This document shows positions 50,957-63,744 of a DNA stretch of 64,000 bases, piece after piece. Location of the stretch: assembly GCF_000002235.5 (NCBI RefSeq), contig NW_022145610.1, positions 683,271 to 747,270 on the forward strand. Direction: 5' to 3'. Every line of letters begins with the position of its first letter. Within the stretch, counting starts at the first letter, position 1. Source of the stretch: Strongylocentrotus purpuratus. Taxonomy: Eukaryota; Echinodermata; Echinoidea; Camarodonta; Strongylocentrotidae. The position numbers and the translations under genes are program-made. The notes below the pieces were generated by a model. The model was not told the DNA's origin, made no database searches, and was given only the letters and a program-made list of their open reading frames with translations.

Positions 50957-51916
50957 AAATAACAGGGTCCTCTGATTTAAAAGGTCTGGATGAAACACAT
51001 AACTTTTATCCACTGCAAGATATTAACAAAACATATTATACTAGGATTACAGCCAACTCAATGACACTCATCGATCATATGTTAACATACTCAACTGAGA
51101 AAATAAAAACAAACGGTGTTATACATGTTGGAATGAGTGATCATTCTTTAAGTTATTTAATATGAAAGTCGAAAAATAAAAACTCCTCCCGAGTAATTAA
51201 TTATCAAAAATTATCTGGTATTAATACAGAATCTTATTAAGAAGATTTAGGTCATCAGCCATGGCATGAAATCCTTGATTGTACCTGTGTCAGTGAAGCA
51301 GTCAAAAAGTGATAAAGTTTTCTTATGGATGTTGTTATCACCATATGCCTATCAGAAGCAAGACAATTAGGAAAAAGAAATCCCCATGGATGAATTCAGA
51401 TATTTTTAAATTGATCAGAGAAAGGGATAAATTAAAATAAAAAACTTGGAAAAATAAAGATGAGAAAAAGATGAAAGATTACAGAAAAATTAAGAAACAA
51501 AGTTATTTTTGAGATTAGGAAAGGAAAGAAGAAATATTACTCTAAACAATTATTAAAATTGAAAGTAAATGCTGAATGCACCTGGAAGGTGTTAAAATCT
51601 TTATCACCTTAAAATAATAGTGACACAAATATTTTCAAATCGATACCAAAAAAATTGTTCGAACAAAGTGAACATTTTAATGAATACTTTCCGAACGTTG
51701 GAATACTTTCAGCATCTAAAATTACAATCACACATAGATCTGTTTTTGATCAAGAGTGTCATAGAGTATTTGCATTTAATTTTGGAGTAATATCAGAACA
51801 AAATTTTTGAAAGAATTTAAACCATTGAAAATAAATCTTCATGTGGAATTGACGGAATCTCTGCACAGCTTTTAAAGTTGTCGACTCCTGTTATAATTCC
51901 ATCTTTTACATATTAA

Positions 51917-54900
51917 AGAAAGCGAGTGGTGGAGATGACTGGAAAAGAGATAAAAAACAGTAGTTATGTACGAAAGAGTCATGAACTGCACAGGCTGACA
52001 GCAAGAAGTAAGACATTAAAGAGACTTTATTTTTAAAGGAAATAAACACTTAACTTGTATAATTATTAGGCTCTCATGCTTATAGAAAAGTGATCCATCA
52101 TGGGAGGGGTACCATGATGCATTTTGACCTGGAATCGAAGTTGTATTGTTTGTTTTGTGTAAGCAAACAAAATCCCTCCAAAATATTTATGTACTTCATT
52201 TTTCTCTGCAGTGTTATCATCTTCGGAAGTATGAATAATTTTGTAACGAACAATGTTTTCATTTGTTATGAATAGTAAAGATATTACAATATTATCATTA
52301 AACTGCCGTGGACTTGGAGAACGTTGTAAAAGAAAGGATCTATTTAATTTTTTGAAAAAGAAAGATGCAAATATATATTGTCTACAAGACACTCATTTTG
52401 TTTTTGAATGGGAAGAAAAAATATTAAAAGAGTGGGATGGAAGAGTTTCTTTCCATATAAAGCATCTAATGCAAAAGGAGTTGCAATATTATTTGACAAA
52501 AACACAAATTTTGTTATAAAAAGAGTAAAGAGTGATATTGATGAAAACTATGTAGCCCTTAGTATCCAGTTTGGTTTTCTAGAATTTTCACTGATTGTAT
52601 TATATGGGCCAAATAGTGACTTCCCAGAATTGTTTAGTTGTATAGAAAACATACTAGAGTATGATGGTCCTCACAAAATTATTTGTGGTGATTGGAACCT
52701 GGTACAGAGTATGGAGTTAGACACTTTTAATTACCTTCGACTTAGTAACAAAAAAGCAAGGGAAAAGGTACTTGAGATAAAAAAAAAAAAAAAAATGACT
52801 TTAATTTGGTTGATCCATGGCGTCAACTTCATCCTGATACAAAATCCTATACCTGGCGACAGCTTACACCATTGAAGCAAAGTAGGTTGGATTACTTTTT
52901 AATGTCTTCAGATATATTTTCCTTGGTTAGAAAATGTGAAATTGGTTTTGGCCATCGCACTGGTCATTCAGTGATCAGTTTAGACATTGTGTTAGATAAA
53001 TGTCATAAGAGATTTACCTATTGGAAGTTTAATAACTCATTTTTAAAAAAAGTCTGAATTTGTTAATCTTATTAAGGCGAAGGTAAATAAAGTTTCCCTA
53101 CAGTACCTTAATGTTGACTGTCTTGATGGTAAACAATTTGAACATGTTAGTAAAGAAGATCTGAAATGTAGAATTAATGACCAATTGTTTTTTGAAACTT
53201 TGTTCATGGAGTTGCGGGCAGTTACAATTATGTATGCAATTCGACAGAAAAAGATGGAAGAAAGTGTAGGAAAGGACCTTGAGACTGGGATAGTTAATTT
53301 AGAAAGATTGTTGAAACATAATACAAATACCAGAGCAAACTAGGAAAACAATAAACTATTAAGAGATGAATAGAAGCAATTCAGACATCAGAAGCTTGAC
53401 ATGGCAGCCAAAAGACTACGGCTTCAAACAATGCAATATGGGGAAAAAAACATCAAAATATTTGTTTAGATCTAGAAAAACAAAGGATAGTGAAAAAAAC
53501 GTTTGTAAAATTGATTGACGACAATGGTACAGTGTTGCAACAAGAAGAGGATATCTTGAAAGAGGTTGGGTTATATTATGAACGTGTGTATAAATATCAC
53601 AGTCTCACAGAAGAAGAGAGTATTTCCTTAGAGAGAGAAATTTCTCATAGTGAAATTGAATATGCATTAAAGAATATGAAAAATAATAAAGCTCCTGGTA
53701 AGGATGGATTTACTGTGGAATTTTTCAAAGTTTTCTTTGAAGAATTAGGCATTTATATGATGCGTAGTATGAATTGTGCTTACACTTCTGGAAAATTATT
53801 TATCTCGCAAAATATTGGTTTAATAACATTACTTCCTAAAGGTGACAAAGTGAGACACATCAAAAATTGGAGACCAATTTCTTTGTTGAATGTTGTTTAT
53901 AAAATACTATCTAGCTGTATGGCTAATAGACTAAAAAAAAAGGGTATTACCTCGCATTATACATGCTAATCAAACACGTTTTATGTCTGGACGATTTATT
54001 GGTGAAAATATTAGAATTTTATATAACATTATTGCTTATACTGAGAGAGAAAATGTTCCTGGAATGATCTTGTTAGTTGATTTTTGAAAAAGCATTCGAT
54101 ACTGTTTCTCACCACTTTTTGTATAAAACACTTTCCCTTTTTAAGTTTGGTGGTTCTTTTATAAAGTGGATAAAGATAATGCATAGTGATGCATACTCTA
54201 GTGTTATGGTTAATGGGCAAATAACATCGAAATTTCTTGTAGGAAGGGGATGTAGGCAAGGGGATCCGAATTCTCCATACTTGTTTTTGTTGTACGCCGA
54301 AATTCTAGGGATGTTAATTCGAAATTAACACTCTGTGAAATGAATTTCTGTCGGTTCAAAGGAATTTAAGATCCTTCAGTTTGCAGATGACACAATATTG
54401 TTTCTTGATGGCACAGCTGCTAGTTTCTGTAATGCACTACATATTTTGGACCTATTTGGAAATTGTAGTGGGCTGAAGATCAATATCCAAAAAACAAACG
54501 CAATTTGGATTGGGGCTTCAAAATGTAATGAAGATATAGAATTAGAAGGAATACAAGTGAATTTTGTATATAATGATTTTTTTTTTCGTTATCTTGGTGC
54601 TGACTCTCATGTTGTTATTGACAAAATACCAGATTATAACTATGATAGAATTTTTGACAAAGTAAAACGCCAGATGATTTCTTGGATTAAAAGGAACATT
54701 AAGGTTCTTGGAAGAGTTACAGTTGCTAAATCATTACTGTTACCACAGTTTAATCATCTTTTTATGGCAATCCCAGATCCTTCAGCTAAGTTAATGAAAA
54801 CCATAAAAGTTAAGTTCTTTAACTTTATATGGAACAATAAGCCAGATAAAATTAGTAGGAAACAGGTTGTTGGTACATATGAAGAAGGGGGACTTAAAAT

Positions 54901-55935
54901 GACAGATATTGAGTTTTTTAACATGTCACTAAAGTTAACATGGCTTCGAAGAATGGTTTTAGGAACATCTAATGATGTTAGTCATTTAATGCAATCGTTT
55001 TTAACAAAACCATTTATAGTAGGGTTTGGTGATGAATATTTTTCGGCATTGTCTCATGAAGTTAAATCTTGGTATGAAAAAGGCATCAGATGTATAAATA
55101 ATTTGATTGATGATAAGGGAAAACTTCTGACTCGTGAGCAATGTGAACAAAAATTCTGCTTGAAACTAAATTATTTGTCTTATTATTCGGTAACTCAAGC
55201 TATAAAGTGTCGATATCAAATGCATATTGAAAAATGTGAAAAAAAATGTAGTAGATCCTCTAATGCCGTCTCATATCAAAATATTAGTACATGACATAAA
55301 AGGTTGTCAATATATTTACAAAACTTTTCTCGGAAAAACAAACTGTGTTAACTCAATATGTCTGAAATGGGAACGACATTTAGATTATACCCCTGAATGT
55401 ATAAGAATGCAGAAATATCATAGAATGATATTTCGTTTTACTCCAGATATTGGTTTAAGATATTTTCAGTTTAAGATAGTAAATAGGATTCTGTATTTGA
55501 ACAAGTAACTGTATAAGATGAAAATAGTGAGTAACGATAAATGTTCGTTTTGTAAAAAAAGAGCTGGAAGATATTGTACATTTCTTTTACAATTGTAAAA
55601 TCAGTAAATCAATCTGGAATGAAACGGTGAAATGGATAAATGAAGGTTCTCGATTACAGATAGAGTTTAATTTAGAAAATGTAATTTTTGGTTTTGAAGA
55701 CAAAAGAAACGATGCTTTACATTGCATGGTGACTTTGATTAGGCATAAACTATTTGTTCAAAAGCTTAATAACAAAATTCCAAATTTTAGTTCCTTGAAG
55801 AAGAAAATTATTCAATATTATGAAGACGAGAGATATATCCATTCTATATCTGGTATGTATAACAATTTTTTTTACTAAATGGCAGGCACTTCAACATTTG
55901 TTTGTATGAACAACAAGGAGAACCACTACTAGATT
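51917..55935 (+). mobile_element. Tx1/L1-like LINE inserted in the older LINE
   Basis: The older LINE stops at IIPSFTY (51914) and resumes near YTNQF (55937), so about 4.0 kb is insertion. Boundaries are approximate. It begins with about 340 bp of non-coding sequence, then an endonuclease-reverse transcriptase region at 52265-55878. No first ORF (nucleic-acid-binding protein) is seen, and no clear poly(A) or target duplication. Confidence 0.78.
52265..55878 (+). pseudogene. Tx1/L1-like endonuclease/reverse transcriptase, broken
   Basis: Starts MNSKDITILSLNCRGLGERC, the L1/Tx1-type endonuclease start, then KGVAILF, IICGDWN (52680) and RLDYFLMS (52886). Reverse transcriptase follows: NNKAPGKDGFTVEFFK (53690), IKNWRPISLLNVVYKI (53860), FMSGRFIGENIR, FEKAFDTVSHHFLYKTL (54087), GCRQGDPNSPYLFLLYAE (54249), the catalytic FADD (54380) and RYLGADSH (54589). 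The long C-terminal region includes GRVTVAKSLLLPQFNHL and FIWNNKP. The reading frame changes about six times and a few stops occur, for example in the poly(A) stretch near 52780 and at 53055 and 54326. Longest open piece: 54398-55294. Confidence 0.88.
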
Positions 55936-56285
55936 GTGTTTATACTAACCAATTTAACACGGATAAAGTGATACCATTATTTAAATTAGGAAACGAAGAC
56001 GATCCTTCTAATTTTAGACCCATATTCATTTTGCCATCCGTCTCAAAAATTCTGGAAAGACTAGTATGCAATCAACTGAAATTATATATGAAAGAAAACA
56101 ATATACTACGCGCCGAGCAACCAGGTTTTCAGGCAAAAGCATTCGACTCTAACATCTTTATTGAAAGTCACCGATGATTGGTTGCAAGCATTGGATGAAG
56201 GCCTTTATATATTGGTGCTTTGTATTTCGATCTGAAAAAGGAGTTTGACACTGTGGACGTTCAACTACTTGTTAACAAACTGCAG

Positions 56286-57090
56286 TGGTTTCGCTGATTT
56301 TGGGCAACTAATTTGATCTAAAGGGGGCGCTAGAGCCCTAGAAGGGCCGGACTGGGTTGATTAATTGGACGATTAATAGTTTGACTTGGTATACACCAAA
56401 GTTAAATAGCATTAATTATGTGTCCAATAGTATGCCGGGAACGGGTAAACAACCCCTAGTTTTGAATTCTTGCATTAGATTAAAGTGTTCATTTCGATAA
56501 GTACTCTGGATATGAATTCCTGCATCAAGATGTACAGGTGTTCATTTCCGATACCACGTTAGACAATAGACTGTTTTTTTTCCGGGGACGCTACATTCTC
56601 GCGAAGAGATAGACTCCTCCAATTTTTGTCGGTGACTAGTTCAAATCACTCTTATCTATTATGCTTTGTCATTGGTTATAATTAATTAAAGGTATAACTC
56701 CTGTCTTAATTGGTCGGATGACCTAAGGGTAATTTTATATATCCCTTCTTGTAATTGGTTGGCTTCGTAAGGGTCCTCCTGGTTGGCTGGGTATATCGTG
56801 TGATATCTAAGCCTCTTCGGGTGCCGGAGTATTTAAATGCCATGTGCGGGATTTGTGGTAAATTTATTTCATTCCGTTAGCATGTTTAGGATGTGCTGCT
56901 AGTTTACTGTCGATAGGGCCGCCCAGCCTGTGAGAGAAGCAGCTTATAATTAAAATGTTTCTAAACAAATTACTCTTCGTTTGTAACGATTGGAGCTTCG
57001 GCTGAGTTATATAATTAATAAAGTGGACTTCAACTGTATATCCAAGCTTCTTTTGTTTTCATTTATATTTGAACTTGTCGTCTCCAACCC
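56286..57090. mobile_element. Possible solo LTR fossil (uncertain)
   Basis: About 0.8 kb interrupts the older LINE between its FDxxxxFDTV block and its WFESYL block. It has a TATTTAAA promoter-like motif, an AATAAAG signal about 180 bp later, and no coding sequence, which fits a solo LTR. The hexamer GTTTCG lies at both edges and may be the target duplication. A non-LTR or MITE insertion is also possible; family not assigned. Confidence 0.35.
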
Positions 57091-58139
57091 ATTAACTGTC
57101 CAGCATTGATGTTTCGAGGGAGACATTACCTTGGTTCGAAAGTTACTTGTATAACCGTAAAATGTGTACCTGTATTGATACTGATACATCAAATATTTTA
57201 TATATAGATTATGGAATTCCTCAAGGGTACATACTTGGCCTTATTTGATTTACTTTTTATATATAGGATTTGGTGAAACAAGTACAAATTTGTAAATTGC
57301 ATCTATATGCAGATAATACTGTGCTATATTTTTCTCATAAAAGTGTTGATATTGCTGAAAAATATTAACTTGGATTTACGTAAAATACATAGCTGGCTTT
57401 GTCGTAATAAGCTCAGTCTTAACGTTGACACAACCTTTTGTATGTTATTTTGAACTGGTGCAATGTTATCGAAATATAATATCGTAAATGTAAATATATG
57501 TGGTTAACGTATTTTTCAAAGTAATACTGTGAAATATCTTGGAATGCATCTTGATACCAAGTTTACCCAAAAAAAAAATACAAACATTTGTAATTTTTCA
57601 GCTCATCTTCGACATTTTATATCGGAATCCAATCTTAAGATGATATATATTTAAATTATTCTTCCACTTTTTCATTATGCAGATATTGCTTATGATTCAG
57701 CAAGCAAGAAACACACTGACCGCCTCAAAAACTTACCAAACAGGGCCGGTCGTATCATTTTGAAAATTAGTCCTCCAACCATGTTTCAAATAACGATATT
57801 CGTGTTTAATTACGGTGGGAAATCTTTCCATTTAAGACGACAATTGCATTTAAATATAATGGTCTATAACTTCCTGAACAATTTGGCTCCTCCTCATTTA
57901 GAGGAGTCTTTCAAAAACTGTAACTATCCATATTCTCTACGATCACAAGGAAATATTAAAATCCCAAAACCAAAGAGTAGATGCCGCCATAAAAATGTTG
58001 TGCATAAAGGCTCACGTGAGTACAATGACCTACCGTTAACTATTGAGCTATTCAACCGCATAAAAAGGGCAAAAATCTAAATTTAGGTAATCAGTTTTGC
58101 TCTGATCTGTAATGTCTTCTTATGAATGTTTATACTTTT

Positions 58140-58460
58140 GTCTGCCTTTAACCTGGTGGACCATGCGACTCTCTCACGCTGTTTAATCGCCTTTTCTACT
58201 AGATAACCTCTTCTCCTGGTTACAGTCGGACCTGAGCAATAGGTCGTCGATCGAGTAAGGTCCGCGTTGAGGGATTATTTTTACCAGACTTCCCGCATTT
58301 ATGGGATTGTCCCGTATCTCGACCATTTGTCCACTTCCCGTATTGAACCTCCACGGGACTCAGTTCGTACCGAATTTGCTTAATAATTCTTGAACATGGA
58401 GTTATAAGCTGCAGACCTACAACACTGCACGAACAAGCAGAAAAGATTCTAATTTTGTGC
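58140..58460 (+). mobile_element. Small decayed LINE fragment
   Basis: Frame-broken pieces TLSRCLI and LFSWLQSDLSNRSSIE resemble the LxxWLxSYLxNR block of reverse transcriptase. Nothing longer is readable. Confidence 0.45.
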
Positions 58461-58892
58461 TCTCTCACTTCGCTCGTTTGCTATTGTTTCAGAAAATGGA
58501 AATGAATATGGAATCATTTAACAGAGAATATTATTCTTAATCATGAAATAGATTAGAAGGTTACATTGATCATGACATTTTTATCGTCAGCTACCAAATT
58601 AAGGTACCCTTTTTTACACTATCAAGAGTAGGGTCGTTTTTGTTAACCCATGACTGATTACTGCAACGCTTTACAACTATTAAACTGGTGTCAACTTTAA
58701 TGCTGATGCCTAATCTTAAGTTTAATATACAATTATTGCAGTTTCTCAAATCTGATGATGAATAAAATGTGAGAAACCTAAAAAAAAATCAGTTCATAGA
58801 TGCTGTAATCATATATGCCAGTCTCTCCTTACCCCCATAAAGCTATGACACCTTGTAACTTACATCGATTACACCATTTTCTGTTCATGTAG
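58461..58892. other. AT-rich stretch upstream of signal-peptide exon
   Basis: No feature is recognised. It could be promoter or intron sequence of the gene whose leader exon follows. Confidence 0.35.
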
Positions 58893-59005
58893 GATCTGTG
58901 GAATTGCCTCTGGTGAAGGAAAGACGCCCTCAAGCATGGGGCCCATACGAAAGCTAGTTGCAGCAATCGCTGTGATAGTGATTAGTGTTCGAACAGTCAG
59001 AGCAG
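58893..59005 (+). CDS. Signal-peptide exon of a secreted protein gene
   Basis: The acceptor-like TTTTCTGTTCATGTAG is followed by a short leader, ATG at 58936 in good context (AGCATGG) and the peptide MGPIRKLVAAIAVIVISVRT VRAG, then donor GCAG|GTAAGA. It has a basic n-region, a hydrophobic core LVAAIAVIVISV and a cleavage-like VRA|G, so a signal peptide is very likely. It ends in phase 1, the phase in which the CUB first-half exons of the TSP1/CUB gene start. No following exon is recognised up to 64000. It may start a paralogue of that gene or an unrelated secreted protein. Confidence 0.65.
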
Positions 59006-61081
59006 GTAAGACCACCAAACCGTTTCCCCCTACTTACTGATAGCCACAATTAGCAAGACTTGGAATCATGGATCACGCCATCTTCGGCCTGCAGTACGTA
59101 GGAAATTTAGATCACGATATTTGATTAACAAAAAAGGCCGTTTTGTGGGCGGGTTGGGGGCATAAGTTACGCACTTAGCCTTTTTTAAAGGCTGACATTT
59201 CTACAGTTTACATACATAATATATAAATACCTATAGGGGGCAAAACCCCAATTTTGGGGGGTTTTGAGACATGGCGTGTTGTAAAAGGTTGGTTGGTCTC
59301 AACCTGTTCGGGGGACATCCGTGCACAATCTCTAAGTGGAAAACCTTTGCAATATGCTACTGGAAAAAATGGCCGCCATGTATAACTACTGTTGTACATT
59401 CTGGGGATTACCTTTTAACAGTACCTCATTTCCCCAGGTTTAAGGAGTCATATGAAAGACTGTTACATTTCCTACAAGATGATACCCCATTCAATAGGTT
59501 ACGGAATGGTTTGCATAAAAAAATTGAGCCCAAAATATATATTTCTCCATATTTATTTGATTATGATGCGAACTCTCTTGAAACCTGCTGTGAAACTGTT
59601 CAACATCCTGGTTAATATCATATCCAAATTTCAAGTCTATTACTTTTCTAACTAAAAAGTAATAGCGCCCTAAAGTTGACACTTTGTTATGAGCCAAAAT
59701 GGCAAATTTGGTTGCTAAGGACTATCTTCTCCTTAGCTACGATAACATAGTGACATGAAAACTAGAATATATCACGAAAAATCGCTATCACCAAGCAGAT
59801 GACTACTTTGATAGGAAGTATGATGTCAAATGATGCATTTTCATCATATTTTAATGATAAATATCGCTTAGTTCCCGTTGCTATAGTAATATTATTCCTA
59901 GCAACCAATATATAATGTGTTTTCAGAGTCAAAATAGGATATGGGTCAAATAATACGTAAAATTAGACCTGTTCCAAGTGACAGACATAATTTGCCGTCT
60001 TAAACATGTTCACAGTGCATGGTGTAGTTTAGAACTTGCACCCTACCCCTCTCTCCACTGAAATGCTCCCCCTATCAACAATAATGTTGGGGTGGGGGCA
60101 GAATGTTTTTAAGGATATGATATGTGTTCAGAAATGATGCAGGCTATCTGTCAAGTAAAAGTGAGTACTAGGTCTGAATCATAAAGACAACGGATGGAGG
60201 GGTTCAGAATTTTCACCCTTTCCCCTTCTGTGACCTCTCCCCTCTCCTAGATCAAAAGTAGAGCAATTAGTGCGAAGATATATTAATAAAGTAAGTTGTA
60301 AACAAAAAAAGATTTTAAATAATCTTCACACAGCATTTTTAATCTCGTGGTAGACTAAAATGAAATTATCGGTAAGTGGTTTATACTTCTTGCCGCCCCG
60401 CCCCCCTCCATATTTTTCATCTCAAAACTTTGGCACAATCCAACAGCTACGAAGCTATTAGTAAAAAAAGAAAGACAGAAAATTGTGATACTGGAAAGTT
60501 TAGTTCAAAACTTGTACGCCTGTTATATTTGTTTTGCTAGCTTGAAAGTCATTAGAACCCGCAATTCAAATGCCACTTCCGTTTCTGTGACACGCCAATC
60601 CCCCTCATGATCCCATCCGATACGTTTACACACTCTCAAAATTAATGGGAGATACTGATGCAAAGCATCATTTATTCCAAAAGTACACTTAATTCAAAAA
60701 TAGATCATGAAGAATCAAATGATACAGGGAGAATTTTGACATCACCCGCTCTTCCCCTCTAAATGTCGAAATCAATCCAGATAATTTAGTCATAAATCAA
60801 GATCTATAATTTACAGTTTTGTGACAGAAACCGATTATCAAGACAGAATAATGAGAATTATATTAAAATAATAGACAGGATTTACACTGTGAAACATTTC
60901 AATGTACACACTTGGTAATGGGGTCATAACGTGCCCCCCTTCAGTGTGGCATGCCCATCCACCCTCCCCTAGTTGAAAATAATATGTAGATAAACTAGAT
61001 ATTAGTGCCAAGTACAAAGTAATTTTGAGAAATCAGTGTTAATCAATTTTGCCTAGATTGTTATGGGCAAGTATAATAATA
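59006..61081 (+). other. Presumed first intron of the signal-peptide gene
   Basis: AT-rich with several C-rich patches near 60050 and 60230. The 114-codon frame at 59271-59615 lacks splice context and recognisable domains, so it was not called. Confidence 0.4.
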
Positions 61082-61769
61082 AACTAGACTTTAATTCGTC
61101 ACTTTGACGAATTAGGTGATACGTATGCTAATGGTTTACATAATAAAGAATGCATTACACGATATCATATTATTTCATGAAATGCTTCATCCATTAAGAT
61201 CTATCCATATGTCAAGTTTAAATTGTGTCCCCTTGATCATTATGGATCTAGGGAAGATAGATTGAAAAAATATGACCATTGACCCTGCGCAGTAACCAGT
61301 TACACCTTTGACTCTAATTTACATCATGAAGATAACATTTTGACGATTTTATCTTATTCAAAGAAATGAAAATGTAATTGATAAATGATTATCATCATTA
61401 TGATAATGATGATCATGATGATCATGATGAAGATCATAATCATGAGCGGGATCCTGACATCTTATTGACAAAATGAGGGGTGATTTAGATAGCACATAGT
61501 CTTAGCTACAGCATACTCATAAATCAACAAAATCCAAACAGAAATAACGGCGATATTGCTCGCAAAAGACAGGAATGTAGAATCCAGATTTGAGAAAAAA
61601 TTATCTCCCACAGGGATTACACGCAAAAAGTAATGGATTAAGTGAAAATAGGGAAACAATAAAGTAAATAGGGTTGTTTATTACATTATTTGCGATTCTA
61701 CGTGTTCGAATAATTAAAGGAGATGGTACAGTGAAAGGTCAACAAGAAAAAAGGTCAGAATTTTTTTTT

Positions 61770-61845
61770 GGGAGACACCCGGACTCGAACCCGGGATCTC
61801 AAGGTCGGAAGTCAAGTGCGTTACCGATATACCAAAGCATTTCCC
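61770..61845 (-). repeat. tRNA-like sequence, unit 1 (pseudo-tRNA)
   Basis: On the minus strand: GGAAATG acceptor half, a D-arm-like TGGTATATCGGTAACG with A-box character, CTTGA..TTGAG anticodon-stem halves, B box GGTTCGAGTCC, and TGTCTCC closing the acceptor. The anticodon loop would have nine bases instead of seven, so it is read as a tRNA-derived repeat rather than a tRNA gene. Confidence 0.6.
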
Positions 61846-62604
61846 ATAGCGATTACACGTAAACGAAAATGGAATTCTAAAATCCCACTTTGCAAGTAAA
61901 ATATGAGCATGATCCCGGCATATGATAGAAAAATGAAGTACACATTGGAGATAGCTCATTGTCTGAGCTACAACATACTCGAAGCTCACCGAAAAAAAAG
62001 TCAAAACAACGGAGATGTTGCCGCGAAAGACGGAAATGTAGAATGCAGTTTTGAGAAATAGTCATGTCCCTTAGACAATACACGCAAAATGTGAAAAATT
62101 GACATGCCTCCTTTAATTGCAAAAATACGCCATGATACCTTTGTCAACAGGAAAATTGTGTACACTATATTTGTAGGAAATTATCTCAGCTACAACATAT
62201 CAAAATTTTTAAGAAAAACAATCGATATTTTCAGAGATACAATTTTCCAAAAATATGCAAACGTCATAATATGCAAATTTAAATTTTGAGTTCGGAGGCC
62301 ATTATGATGACATCATGAGTTAATTGAGGATCAAATGAGACATGAAATCATATCTCCAACTCATGATATATCAACATATGAAAACATATTGGGAGTTCAT
62401 ATCTATTCTGAAGAGTTACAATGAATTTTGTATATGTATGTTTTTGCCCATATATTGTGGATAAAGATAACGCAGATCCGCGCGCGCTGTCAACTTTGAC
62501 GGACGCTCATTGCGTTATTAAAAGGTGAACAAATTATCAAAATGCTTGTAAAAATGTGCCAAATACGCTGAAATAGAAAATTTGGCAATTCTATGTTACA
62601 AAAT

Positions 62605-62780
62605 GCTAGTGCGCACAAAAAAACGCGCGCGCATGCGCGTGTGCATGATTGTTTTGTCAAATGCTCCATATGGCCTGAAACGTATGCAAAAAAAAATTGA
62701 GATGATTTAGAGTATTTTTAATTTTTGCGCGCGCGTAAACGCGCGGACGAACGCGCCCGCGCGCATTTGCGCACGTTTAT
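62605..62780. other. CG-rich alternating purine-pyrimidine patch
   Basis: Contains ACGCGCGCGCATGCGCGTGT near 62621 and GCGCGCGCGTAAACGCGCGG near 62727, surrounded by AT-rich DNA. It lies in the right part of the 1.96 kb unit. Confidence 0.85.
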
Positions 62781-63744
62781 TGACCTGAAATTGACTGGAC
62801 GAATATTGATCTTATTCATGATAAATATGAATGAAAAATTACTTTCCGTTATGAAGATATGATCATAAGTTGATTTTCACAAAATGGCGCCTAGATGACG
62901 TCATAATGACTTTGAGTCTTTGAAAAGTCACGCAGTTCTAAGTTAGACTAAGATCTATCATCATGGCAAGTTTCATGATAATGGCTTTATTCAGTCTTGA
63001 GATATCCTGCGAACAAATTCGAGGAAGAATAATAATAAATAACTAGACTTTAATTCGTCACTTAGACGAATTAGGTGATACGTATGATAGTGGTTTACAT
63101 AGCGAATAATGCATTACACGATATATTATTTTGTAAAATGCTTCTCCCATTTATATGCTTCTCCCATTATGATCTATTCATATCTCAAGATTAAATTGTG
63201 TCTCCATGATCATCATGGATCTAGGGAAGATAGATTGAAACAATATATGACCTTTGACCCTGTGCAGTAACCAGTTACACATTTGACTCTAATTTACATC
63301 ATGAAGAACACCTTTTGACGATTTTTATCTTATTCAAAGAAATGAAAATGTAATTGATAAATGATTATCATCATTATGATAATGATGATCATGATGATCA
63401 TGATCATGATCATAAGCGCGATTTTGACATTTTATTGAAAAAAAAGAGGGTTGATTTAGATAGCATATAGTCTCAGCTACAACATACTCAAAAATCAACA
63501 AAATCCCAGCCGAAATAACGGCGATATTGCTCGCAAAAGACAGGAATGTAGAATCCAGATTTGAAAAAAAAAGTCATCTCCCATAGGGATTACACGCAAA
63601 AAGTAATGGATTAAGTGAAAATAGGGTAATAATAAAGTAAAAAGGGTTATTTATGACATTATTTGCGAATCTACGTGTTTAAATAATCAAAGGAGATGGT
63701 ACAGTGAAGGTCAAAAGGAAAAAAAAAGTGAAAAAAAAAGTGTT

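Larger units (their letters stand above)
50264..58080 (+). mobile_element. PHD-bearing CR1-like LINE, split by two insertions
   Basis: The remains read in order: a PHD-like cysteine cluster (ALPCTNCNKCVHISCTDIGI, 50270 on), the endonuclease start (LNIRSLLRNIDEINHFLQSN near 50545; RIDRHRHGGGVAVYIHSS), the pre-RT segment (CGIDGISAQLLKLSTPVIIP near 51841), then after an insertion VIPLFKLGNEDDPSNFRPIF (55970), FDLKKEFDTVDVQLL (56228), a second insertion, TLPWFESYLYNRKMC (57122), YADN (57306) and the C-terminal segment 57760-58080. Many stops and frame changes mark it as old. The PHD finger plus endonuclease plus RT order is known from CR1-like clades. Confidence 0.75.

Noticed and set aside
59271-59615. 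A 114-codon frame near the signal-peptide exon
   Set aside because: No splice-site match to the phase-1 donor at 59005, no recognisable domain and AT-rich sequence around it.
61770-61845. A functional tRNA gene on the minus strand
   Set aside because: The anticodon loop is nine bases, the stems are imperfect and the block repeats with its surrounding unit, so it is listed as tRNA-like.
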